Assembly (NCBI RefSeq): GCF_900476375.1
Contig: NZ_UPPP01000134.1
Coordinates: forward strand, 62,001 to 126,000
DNA length: 64,000 nt
Reading direction: 5' to 3'
Origin: Allolucifera butyrica
Lineage (GTDB): Bacteria > Bacillota > Negativicutes > Sporomusales > UPPP01
Under the pieces are notes generated by a model. It did no database searches. It was given only the letters and a program-made list of their open reading frames with translations, and was not told the DNA's origin. Positions 34,226 through 41,647 of this stretch are shown piece by piece. A program made the position numbers and the translations under genes. Within the stretch, counting starts at the first letter, position 1, and the number at the start of each line of letters is the position of its first letter.

Positions 34226-34265
34226 GCAGGGCGGTGTTGCGCCGGGCGACACTGGCCCTGCTGTT
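34226..34265 (+). terminator. Intercistronic hairpin between binding protein and permease (importer 2)
   Basis: GCAGGGC-g-GTGT pairs with ACAC-tg-GCCCTGC and is followed by TGTTT. It occupies the same place as the hairpin at 24763-24797 in importer 1 but has an unrelated sequence. Confidence 0.55.
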
Positions 34266-34284
34266 TAAGAGGGGAGGCAGTACT

Positions 34285-35142
34285 GTGCGCAAACGGTCGA
34301 CGCCTTATCTGTTGATTGCTCCTTTTTTTCTGATTTTTTTCCTGTTCATGATTTATCCCATTTTCAATTCGTTATATTTATCATTTACGGCGGCGGAGGG
34401 AAGTACTTCTACCTGGATCGGTCTGGAGAATTTTAAAAATGTATTGACCGATTCCCTGTTTTGGCATTCTTTGTGGAATACTACCGTGATTTTACTGGTA
34501 CAGGTCCCGCTGATGTTATTCCTGGCCTTTTTGCTGGCGGCTGCCGTCAATCAGGAAAATATTAAGGGCAGAGGTATATTCCGTTTGGCGATTTTTATGC
34601 CCGTATTAATTGACCTGGTTACTTACTCCATTGTTTTTTCGCTGTTATTTAATGAGCAGTTCGGGGTATTGAATTTTATCCTGCACCTGTTTCATGTACC
34701 GGGAATCCATTGGCTGCAAGACAGCTTCTGGGCTAAAGCCACTATCATTGTCGCGATTACGTGGCGTTGGACTGGATATAACGCTATCATCCTCTTGGCC
34801 GGCTTACAGACAATTCCGGCGAGTATGTACGAAGCGGCCGATATTGACGGTGCGTCGGCAGCCGATAAATTGTTCCGGATTACGTTGCCGCTGCTAAAAC
34901 CCATTTTTTTATTTTGTGCCATCATGTCAATTATCGGCACGCTGCAACTGTTTACGGAGCCCTTTCTCCTGACTAACGGCGGCCCGAATAATGCGACGGA
35001 AACTCCGGTTATGTATATTTATCAGTATGCCTTTCAAAGTTTTCATTTTGGCTATGCTTCGGCGGCAGCTTATGTGTTGACCGCGATTATAGCGATTTTA
35101 AGCTATTGTCAAATTCGCATGTCCCAAGGCGGTGAATTTTAG
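34285..35142 (+). CDS. Sugar ABC transporter permease 2A (MalF/UgpA type)
   Basis: This 285-residue permease is paralogous to the protein at 24870, with six predicted membrane segments and the EAA loop SMYEAADIDGASAADKLFRI. GTG 34285 was chosen since GGGGAGG is 7 nt upstream; the extension from 34234 runs through the intercistronic hairpin and is rejected. The stop TAG overlaps the GTG start of the next permease. It pairs with 2B to form the importer 2 channel. Confidence 0.9.
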   Translation: MRKRSTPYLLIAPFFLIFFLFMIYPIFNSLYLSFTAAEGSTSTWIGLENFKNVLTDSLFWHSLWNTTVILLVQVPLMLFLAFLLAAAVNQENIKGRGIFRLAIFMPVLIDLVTYSIVFSLLFNEQFGVLNFILHLFHVPGIHWLQDSFWAKATIIVAITWRWTGYNAIILLAGLQTIPASMYEAADIDGASAADKLFRITLPLLKPIFLFCAIMSIIGTLQLFTEPFLLTNGGPNNATETPVMYIYQYAFQSFHFGYASAAAYVLTAIIAILSYCQIRMSQGGEF

Positions 35143-35975
35143 TGAAGCATTCCCGGCGGCAAAAAAGCAACTGGTTTACGTATCTGTTATTGGCAAGCGG
35201 GTTGGTGGTTTCGGCCTATCCTTTTTACTGGTTATTTATTGCGGCTACCTTGAATGATTCCCAGATTTTCCAATTACCGCCGCATCTTTGGCCCGGTGGC
35301 GGCCTCGTTACCAATTTGTCTCACTTGCAAGAAAAAGGCCCTGTTTGGACGACATTTGGCAATAGTCTGTTTGTGGCTGTCACCTTTACGGTTTTGACAG
35401 GGTATTTATCGGCTTTGACCGGCTATGCTTTTGCCAAATTCCGGTTCCGGTATAAAGAGGCTTTATTCTTTCTCATTCTGGTGACCATGATGCTGCCGCA
35501 GCAGGTGATTATGATTCCTTTATTTAAAATGATGACGGCGCTGGGCTGGCAGAATGAACTGAAGGCAGTTATTATCCCTTCGCTGGCTAACTCTTTCGGC
35601 GTATTTTTTATGCGTCAGAATATGATGAATGTTCCTGCCGAACTGTTAGAGGCGGCCCGTATTGATGGCTGCAGTGAACTCAGTATTTTTCACCGGATCG
35701 TACTGCCTACGGTGTATCCGGCGCTGGCGGCCTTAGCGATACTGAGCTTTATTCAACAATGGGGGAATTTTATGTGGCCGCTGATTATTCTTCAGGATCA
35801 GGCGAAGATGACCCTGCCGTTGTTTTTGTCTATGCTGGTTCAGCCGGGGCAGGTTATACAATACGGGGAAGTACTGGCGGGAGCAGCGATCGGTGTGTTG
35901 CCGGTGTTTCTAATCTTTCTGTTTTTCCAAAAATATTTCGTATCCGGAATCTATGGCGGCGCCGTGAAAGGATAA
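35142..35975 (+). CDS. Sugar ABC transporter permease 2B (MalG type)
   Basis: This 277-residue partner permease is paralogous to the protein at 25742. Membrane segments and the EAA loop AELLEAARIDGCSELSIFHRI are clear. The GTG start shares its G with the preceding stop codon, so translation is coupled. The last residues (FVSGIYGGAVKG) are identical to those of permease 1B. A short MITE remnant separates it from the GH2 gene, which probably belongs to the same transcript. Confidence 0.9.
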   Translation: MKHSRRQKSNWFTYLLLASGLVVSAYPFYWLFIAATLNDSQIFQLPPHLWPGGGLVTNLSHLQEKGPVWTTFGNSLFVAVTFTVLTGYLSALTGYAFAKFRFRYKEALFFLILVTMMLPQQVIMIPLFKMMTALGWQNELKAVIIPSLANSFGVFFMRQNMMNVPAELLEAARIDGCSELSIFHRIVLPTVYPALAALAILSFIQQWGNFMWPLIILQDQAKMTLPLFLSMLVQPGQVIQYGEVLAGAAIGVLPVFLIFLFFQKYFVSGIYGGAVKG

Positions 35976-36011
35976 CTGCCGGGTTCAGATTTTTGGCCGG
36001 GCAAGAATATA

Positions 36012-36076
36012 CCCACATTTCGCACCCTGAACTTATAGCGACTATTGTCGAATGACAGAGGATTGCGAAAAGTGGG
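36012..36076 (-). mobile_element. Internally deleted MITE-like copy
   Basis: This 65-bp derivative keeps both ends: CCCACATTTCGCACCCTGAA with CTTATAGCGAC at one side, then GTCGAATGACAG and GCGAAAAGTGGG at the other. About 85 bp of the interior is lost. It lies directly upstream of the GH2 gene, and its right end supplies an in-frame ATG at 36052 that should not be taken as the gene start. Confidence 0.7.
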
Positions 36077-36099
36077 ATTATAAGGAGTTGAGCGATCGG

Positions 36100-38355
36100 A
36101 TGTCCAGAGAAGTTCTGAATTTTAATACAGACTGGCTGTTTATTGCCGGGGATATTGCCGGGGGAGAACAACCGGGTCTGGATGTGCAACTTTTTGAGGA
36201 AGTCCATTTGCCGCACACAAATATTGAACTGCCGCATCACTATTTTAAGGAACAGGATTATCAGTTTGTTTCCTGGTACCGGCGCAATTTTACCGCTGAC
36301 GCCGGTTGGCGCGGCAAAAGAGTATGGGTGGATTTTGACGGGGCTATGAGCGTTGCCCGGGTTTATATTAACGGACACTTTCTGGGGGAAAACAAAGGGG
36401 GCTATCTGCCGTTTTCGTTTGATATAACGGACTATCTTTTGTTCGAGGACGACAATGTCCTGGCAGTCCGGCTGGATTCTACCCGCAGGCCGGATATTCC
36501 GCCGGAAGGATATGTTGTCGATTATATGCTTTTCGGCGGTATTTACCGTGATGTCTACCTGCGGATTGTTCATCCCGTTGCGATCGAAACGGCCTGTATT
36601 ACGACGCCGCAAATTGATGAAACCGGCGTAGCGGTCGATATCCGTATGGAAGTAAGAAATCAGACGCAGGCTGGCCAGGTAGCCCGGCTCAAAGCAACTG
36701 TTGTCTATCAGGATGAATGGGTTGCCGAACTGGTCTCGGGTGAGGTACGGCTGAGCCCGGAGACTGTCACGGTCGCGGCTGTCCGGTTTGATCTTTTTCA
36801 GGGGATTCAACTGTGGGAAATTGATGAACCGCATTTGTATAAAGCCGTACTTACGCTTTTGATTGACGGACGGGATGTGGATCAATATGAGCAGATATTT
36901 GGCGTGCGGCAAATTGAGTTCCGGGAAGACGGGAAATTCTATCTGAACAATCAGCCCCTGAAGCTGCGGGGCTTAAACCGGCACCAGATGTTTCCCTATG
37001 TCGGGCAGGCCATGGGGAACCGGCTGCAGCGCAAGGACGCGGAAATATTAAAATATGAACTGGGAGTGAACTATGTCCGGACGTCCCATTACCCTCAAGA
37101 TCCGTCTTTTTTAGACCGGTGCGACGAAATCGGCCTGCTGGTGCTGGAGGAACTGCCGGGCTGGCAGCATATCGGCGATAAAGCCTGGCAGGAAATCGCC
37201 AAAGATCACTTGGCAGGAATGATCCGGCGGGATTGCAATCATCCGTCTATTTTTCTCTGGGGAGTACGGATTAACGAGTCGCTGGACGACCACGATTTTT
37301 ATGCGGCAACCAATGCGTTGGCCCACAGCCTGGATCCGACCAGGCCGACGATTGGGACCCGCTATTTGGAAAGAAGCGAGTTTTTGGAAGATGTATACGG
37401 CTTTAATGATTTTCTGCAGAATCTGGCAGGAAAGCTGCATTTGCCTAACTATAAGCCGTCTGTCGTGACGGAGTATATGGGGCATATGTTTCCGACCCGC
37501 CGATATGACAATGACAGCCGTTTGCTGGAGCATGCGGCAAAGCATGCTCTGATTCAAAATGTTGCCTATGGGATTCCCGAATTAGCCGGAGCGTCCGGCT
37601 GGTGCGCTTTTGACTATAACACGCATGTCAACTTTGGCGCCGGTGACCATATTTGCTATCACGGCGTGATGGATATCTTCCGGATTCCCAAGTATGCCGC
37701 CTACTTTTATCAAAGCCAGCGGGATATAAAGTATGGGATTACCCTATTTATCGCCAGACGGCTGGTTCCCTCCTTTAAAGAAGACGGCGAGGACGTGATT
37801 CCGGTTTACAGCAACTGCGACCAGGTGGAACTCTTTGTTAACGGGGAATCCTTAGGCATCCGGAATCCGGACCGGGTTGTTTATCCGAATTTGCCGCATC
37901 CGCCTTTTACTTTTAAAAAGGTATTGCCCTGGCCGCCTGATTCTGATACGGAAATCCGGGCTGTTGGGTATTTAGCCGGCAGAATCGTTGCCGAGCAGAG
38001 CCTGAAGCTGGAGGGGGATCCGTATCGTATCCGTCTGCTTTCCGACCACAGTGAACTCACCGCCGACGGGAGTGATATGACCCGGATTGTAGTGCAGGCG
38101 GTTGATGAAAAGGATCAGCCCTTGTCATTGGCTAATTTTGCAATTCGTCTTTTCCTGGAAGGCGCAGGGAGTCTGGTGGGAGAAAATCCCCTGGTGCTTG
38201 AGGGAGGGCAGGCGGCCGTGTATGTGCGGTCGGCCCGGCAGCCGGGAGTTATTACAGTAAAGGGAGAAAATGATTTTTTGCAGCCCGATGAAATTACGGT
38301 TCAAACTGTGCCGCTGGCAGCTAAAATCGTTCCGGGGGGAAGGAACAGGAGATAG
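36100..38355 (+). CDS. Glycoside hydrolase family 2 beta-galactosidase
   Basis: This 751-residue cytoplasmic GH2 enzyme, likely a beta-galactosidase, has an N-terminal sugar-binding domain (about 1-160), an Ig-like domain, a TIM barrel (about 280-570) and C-terminal beta domains. The acid/base Glu393 is in WGVRINES and the nucleophile Glu458 in VVTEYMGH. The GH2 signature GLNRHQMFPYVG lies at 291-302. No signal peptide is present. ATG 36100 has AAGGAG 12 nt upstream; the in-frame ATG 36052 is inside a MITE remnant. Specificity could also be beta-glucuronidase or another GH2 activity; the surroundings favour galactosidase. Confidence 0.85.
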   Translation: MSREVLNFNTDWLFIAGDIAGGEQPGLDVQLFEEVHLPHTNIELPHHYFKEQDYQFVSWYRRNFTADAGWRGKRVWVDFDGAMSVARVYINGHFLGENKGGYLPFSFDITDYLLFEDDNVLAVRLDSTRRPDIPPEGYVVDYMLFGGIYRDVYLRIVHPVAIETACITTPQIDETGVAVDIRMEVRNQTQAGQVARLKATVVYQDEWVAELVSGEVRLSPETVTVAAVRFDLFQGIQLWEIDEPHLYKAVLTLLIDGRDVDQYEQIFGVRQIEFREDGKFYLNNQPLKLRGLNRHQMFPYVGQAMGNRLQRKDAEILKYELGVNYVRTSHYPQDPSFLDRCDEIGLLVLEELPGWQHIGDKAWQEIAKDHLAGMIRRDCNHPSIFLWGVRINESLDDHDFYAATNALAHSLDPTRPTIGTRYLERSEFLEDVYGFNDFLQNLAGKLHLPNYKPSVVTEYMGHMFPTRRYDNDSRLLEHAAKHALIQNVAYGIPELAGASGWCAFDYNTHVNFGAGDHICYHGVMDIFRIPKYAAYFYQSQRDIKYGITLFIARRLVPSFKEDGEDVIPVYSNCDQVELFVNGESLGIRNPDRVVYPNLPHPPFTFKKVLPWPPDSDTEIRAVGYLAGRIVAEQSLKLEGDPYRIRLLSDHSELTADGSDMTRIVVQAVDEKDQPLSLANFAIRLFLEGAGSLVGENPLVLEGGQAAVYVRSARQPGVITVKGENDFLQPDEITVQTVPLAAKIVPGGRNRR

Positions 38356-38359
38356 AAAG

Positions 38360-39334
38360 ATGGCGACAATTAAAGACATAGCAGAGAAAGCAGGGGTTTC
38401 GACTGCGACGGTTTCCAGAGTGTTAAATTATGATTCAACCCTGTCGGTCAGTGAGGAAACGAAAAAGAAAGTCTTTGAGATTGCGGAAGAGCTGGCCTAT
38501 GAAAAACGCACGGCCCGTAAGACGGCAGTTTCCAAAATTGCGCTGATTAATTGGCGTACCCAGGAGGAAGAGCTGAATGATTTATACTATATGTCTATCC
38601 GGCTGGGTATCGAGCGGCGCTGTGACCAGCTTAGCCTGGGGATTGTAAAGTTTTTCCGCAATAGTATTACGGAGCTTACCAAGGAGAATATACAGGGAAT
38701 TATTTTACTGGGGGTCTATAGCGAAGAGGAAATTGCTTGCTTTAAAGACATTACGCCCAACATGGTATTTGTCGATTGCTTAGTTCATGATGAGGATCAT
38801 TTCGATTATGTTGTCATTGATCATGCACGGGCCACGCGTAAGGTGATTGATTATTTTTTGGCAAAGGGCCATAAAGAGATCGGCTATATTGGCGGTAATA
38901 AAGCGTCGGCCTATGACGGAAGGCGGTCTACCTTTAAGGCTTATATGAAGGAAAAGGAACTTTTGCGGGAGGACTATATCTATAGCGGGCGGTTTACCGT
39001 GACGGACGGGTACGAGTTAATGAAGAAGGCCATTGATGATCATGGCGACCAACTGCCCACGGCTTTTTTTGTCGGCAACGATTCTATGGCCATTGGCTGT
39101 CTGAATGCGTTGAATGAGGCCGAAATTCCCGTTCCCGGCCGGGTTAATATTGTTGGCTTTAATGATATCAGCATTTGCCGTTATTTTTCACCGCCCCTGA
39201 GTACGGTAAAAGTATATACGGAGCTCATGGGGGAAACGGCGGTGGACTTATTGGTAGAAAGTTTTAATGGCAGAAATATTCCTAAAAAAGTGGTGGTGGC
39301 GACAAAATTGAAAATCCGGCAAAGCAGTTTTTAA
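38360..39334 (+). CDS. LacI-family regulator, galactan locus copy 3
   Basis: This 324-residue repressor is paralogous to those at 19600 and 30485. It begins MATIKDIAEKAGVSTATVSR and has the same inducer-domain phrases (YMSIRLGIERRC, FFVGNDSMAIGCLNALNEA). It starts 5 bp after the GH2 stop with AGGAGATAG as ribosome site; the longer frame from 38270 overlaps GH2 and is rejected. It is therefore the last gene of the importer 2 operon, under the twin-operator promoter, which would give feedback control. A terminator follows. Confidence 0.9.
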   Translation: MATIKDIAEKAGVSTATVSRVLNYDSTLSVSEETKKKVFEIAEELAYEKRTARKTAVSKIALINWRTQEEELNDLYYMSIRLGIERRCDQLSLGIVKFFRNSITELTKENIQGIILLGVYSEEEIACFKDITPNMVFVDCLVHDEDHFDYVVIDHARATRKVIDYFLAKGHKEIGYIGGNKASAYDGRRSTFKAYMKEKELLREDYIYSGRFTVTDGYELMKKAIDDHGDQLPTAFFVGNDSMAIGCLNALNEAEIPVPGRVNIVGFNDISICRYFSPPLSTVKVYTELMGETAVDLLVESFNGRNIPKKVVVATKLKIRQSSF

Positions 39335-39337
39335 ATT

Positions 39338-39361
39338 GAAAGACCGCGTCAGCGGTCTTTC
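39338..39361. terminator. Bidirectional terminator between the LacI and IclR genes
   Basis: GAAAGACCGCgtcaGCGGTCTTTC, a perfect stem flanked by A and T runs on both sides, placed between two convergent genes. It closes the galactan locus. Confidence 0.85.
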
Positions 39362-40120
39362 TCATTCCAGATGCTGCAGTGTCTTTTGTTTGCATTGCAG
39401 CACGGCGGCAATAATCTCCTGCCGTACCGGGGCGGTTGCCCGGTATTCGGGAATGCCTATGCTGATTGCGCCATGGATTTTTCCTCCTTTGGTTAACGCC
39501 GTGCCGATACAAATCACTTCTTCTTCATGTTCACAGTTATCGATCGCATAGCCCTGTTCTCTGACTTTGGCAATTTCCCGCCGGAAGTCCTGTTCTCTGG
39601 TAATGGTATTCCTGGTAAACGGGTGCAGCGGATTTCGCTGCAGGTAACCCGCAAGGTATTCATCGGAGCGGGCCGCCAATATGGATTTTCCCATGGAGGA
39701 GCAATACATGGGAAGATTTTTGCCGATTGTGGAGTATGTGCAGACGGCTTTTGTGCTCTCAATTTTGGTAATGTAAATTACGTTGTCTTTATCCTGAATT
39801 CCTAAATGAACCGTTTCGCCGCTTATTTGCTGCAGTTCTTCCAGGTAAGGCTGAGCAATGTCTTTGATTTCCAAATCATTAATGGCCTTATGGGAATAGT
39901 GGATCAGGGAAGTGCCAATGCTGAACTTCTTGTCCCGGTCCTTTTTCACGTAGCCGATCTGAAGCAGGGTTTCTAAAATTTTTAAAGCCGTAGAATTGGT
40001 TAGACCGGTTTCCCTGGCAATGGCGTTTAACGGCTGCGGTTCGTTACAATTCGCTAAAAAATCGAGAATCAGTGATGCTTTAATCAGAACAGTCCCATAG
40101 GGCTGTTTTTTTTCGTCCAT
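39362..40120 (-). CDS. IclR-family transcriptional regulator
   Basis: This 252-residue regulator has an N-terminal winged helix (about 10-70, LNAIARETGLTNSTALKILETL) and a C-terminal IclR effector domain (about 80-250, ending with AISIGIPEYRATA). It is divergent from the GH105 gene. Family members of this kind (KdgR-type) often sense pectin breakdown products, which fits the GH105 and GPH genes next door, but the ligand is inferred. ATG 40120 has AAGGAAGGG on the minus strand. The probable operators at 40209-40247 lie in the shared gap. Confidence 0.9.
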   Translation of the reverse strand: MDEKKQPYGTVLIKASLILDFLANCNEPQPLNAIARETGLTNSTALKILETLLQIGYVKKDRDKKFSIGTSLIHYSHKAINDLEIKDIAQPYLEELQQISGETVHLGIQDKDNVIYITKIESTKAVCTYSTIGKNLPMYCSSMGKSILAARSDEYLAGYLQRNPLHPFTRNTITREQDFRREIAKVREQGYAIDNCEHEEEVICIGTALTKGGKIHGAISIGIPEYRATAPVRQEIIAAVLQCKQKTLQHLE

Positions 40121-40172
40121 AGAGTTACCCTTCCTTTTTATATATTTTTTAGAAATTACACACTATTTGCAA

Positions 40173-40201
40173 TTGAATAGTTTGGCAAAATAATATATAA
40201 T
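40173..40201 (+). promoter_or_regulatory. Promoter of the GH105 operon
   Basis: TTGAAT (40173-40178), 17-nt spacer, TATAAT (40196-40201). Start of transcription would be near 40208, giving a 270-nt leader. The whole gap 40121-40481 contains no gene. Confidence 0.55.
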
Positions 40202-40208
40202 ACAAATG

Positions 40209-40247
40209 AAATTTCCAAATAATAAATACGATTTCCAAATAGGAAAT
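40209..40247 (+). promoter_or_regulatory. Probable IclR operators: repeated ATTTCCAAATA
   Basis: ATTTCCAAATAATAAAT is followed 20 bp on by the palindrome ATTTCCAAATAGGAAAT (40231-40247). Both lie just downstream of the predicted start site, a position suited to repression by the divergently encoded IclR protein. Confidence 0.55.
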
Positions 40248-40255
40248 TATAAACT

Positions 40256-40279
40256 GAAAGACCGCATCAGCGGTTTTTC
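40256..40279 (+). terminator. Terminator-like hairpin in the GH105 leader
   Basis: GAAAgACCGCatcaGCGGTtTTTC followed by CCCC. It stands between the promoter and the GH105 gene, 200 bp before the start codon, so it may be an attenuator or a repeat-family insertion. Confidence 0.5.
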
Positions 40280-40481
40280 CCCATGGCTGTACAAGCTGAT
40301 TTTACTATATTTTGAGGGAAGTGAGAACCGGTAAAGTAAAAAAAATAAACGTCAGGGGGTGATTAAAGCATCGCTTTAATTTTTGCAATATTGATAACTT
40401 TTTAAACAGTAAAATTGCAACTCGGTCCGGGCGGGAATCCCGGGACGACGAAAATGCGGGGAGAAGGGGAGGAATCCATTC

Positions 40482-41588
40482 ATGCCAAATCAGGCAGCAG
40501 GCTTGGAAAGACAAGAAGTTCTCCGGAAATTAAATTTGCTTATGGATAATCTGATTAATATTAAAGACGAAACAGGACAATTTCTTTTGAAACTGGATGA
40601 TGGAAGGATTATTGATACCAAAGGCTGGAGCGGCTGGGAATGGACGCACGGCATCGGCTTATACGGAATCTATAAATATTATGAATTAACGCAAAGTGAG
40701 AAAGCGCTGCGGATTATCCGGGAATGGTTTCATAACCGGTTTGCGGAAGGAACGACAACCAAGAACATTAATACGGTTGCTCCGTTTCTAACGCTGGCTT
40801 ATTTATACGAAAATACAGGCAACAAAGCCTATTTGCCATATCTGGAGCAATGGATGGACTGGCTGATGCATGAATTGCCGCGAACCGAAGAGAACGGCTT
40901 TCAGCATATCGTGTATAACAGCGAAAACAAACAGCAGCTTTGGGACGATACCTTAATGATGAGCGTTTTGCCGCTGGCCAAAGCCGGTAAGGCTCTTGGC
41001 CGGCCCGGGTACATAGAGGAAGCGAAAAAGCAATTCTTGCTGCATAGCAAATATTTGACGGACAAGAAAACCGGTCTTTGGTTTCATGGCTGGACGTTTG
41101 CCGGACGGCATAATTTTGCCAATGCTTTATGGGCTCGGGGAAATTGCTGGATAACAGTTGCAATTCCCGATTTTGTCGAACTGCTGGCAGCCGGACGGGA
41201 CGAAGCGGTAAGCGGGTTCCTGCTGGATATTTTACAGAATCAGATCGCAGCCCTGGCGGACTGTCAGGATAGCGGCGGGTTATGGCATACCATTCTGGAT
41301 GATGCCGGGTCCTACCTGGAGGCCTCGGCCACCGCGGGGTTTGCCTACGGAATTTTAAAGGCCGTACGGAAACGCTATGTTGGTAAGAAATATGAAGCGG
41401 TGGCCCTGCGGGCGGTGCAGGGCATTATGGAGCATATCGGCGTTGACGGCGAGCTCAAAAGTGTATCATTCGGGACGCCTGTTTTTAATAGTCTTCAGGA
41501 ATATAAAGAGATTCCGCTTACCTCTATGCCTTATGGGCAATCGCTGGCCATATTGTGCTTAACGGAATTTTTATACCGCTTTATTTAG
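40482..41588 (+). CDS. GH105 unsaturated rhamnogalacturonyl hydrolase
   Basis: This 368-residue (alpha/alpha)6-barrel enzyme of the GH105 family (YteR/YesR type) removes the unsaturated galacturonate from oligomers made by rhamnogalacturonan lyases. Family landmarks are GWEWTHGIGLYGIYKYY (51-67), NTVAPFLTLAYLYE (97-110) and LWDDTLMM (catalytic Asp at 155 or 156), with HNFANALWARGNCW further on. No signal peptide, so it is cytoplasmic. ATG 40482 follows GGGAGG. The MFS symporter gene follows after 59 bp. GH88 is the related alternative, but GH105 fits better. Confidence 0.87.
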   Translation: MPNQAAGLERQEVLRKLNLLMDNLINIKDETGQFLLKLDDGRIIDTKGWSGWEWTHGIGLYGIYKYYELTQSEKALRIIREWFHNRFAEGTTTKNINTVAPFLTLAYLYENTGNKAYLPYLEQWMDWLMHELPRTEENGFQHIVYNSENKQQLWDDTLMMSVLPLAKAGKALGRPGYIEEAKKQFLLHSKYLTDKKTGLWFHGWTFAGRHNFANALWARGNCWITVAIPDFVELLAAGRDEAVSGFLLDILQNQIAALADCQDSGGLWHTILDDAGSYLEASATAGFAYGILKAVRKRYVGKKYEAVALRAVQGIMEHIGVDGELKSVSFGTPVFNSLQEYKEIPLTSMPYGQSLAILCLTEFLYRFI

Positions 41589-41647
41589 GCTGGCTTTTAC
41601 CGGGTTGACCGTGAGAATACAAAATGAGAGAGGCTGGGTGAGTTTGC

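Noticed and set aside
36052..36099. Upstream start for the GH2 protein
   Set aside because: The in-frame ATG and following codons lie in a MITE remnant; the conserved protein begins at 36100 after AAGGAG.
19600..39334. Horizontal transfer of the galactan locus as an island
   Set aside because: No integrase, tRNA flank, or obvious change of base composition is seen; duplication within the lineage explains the paralogues.
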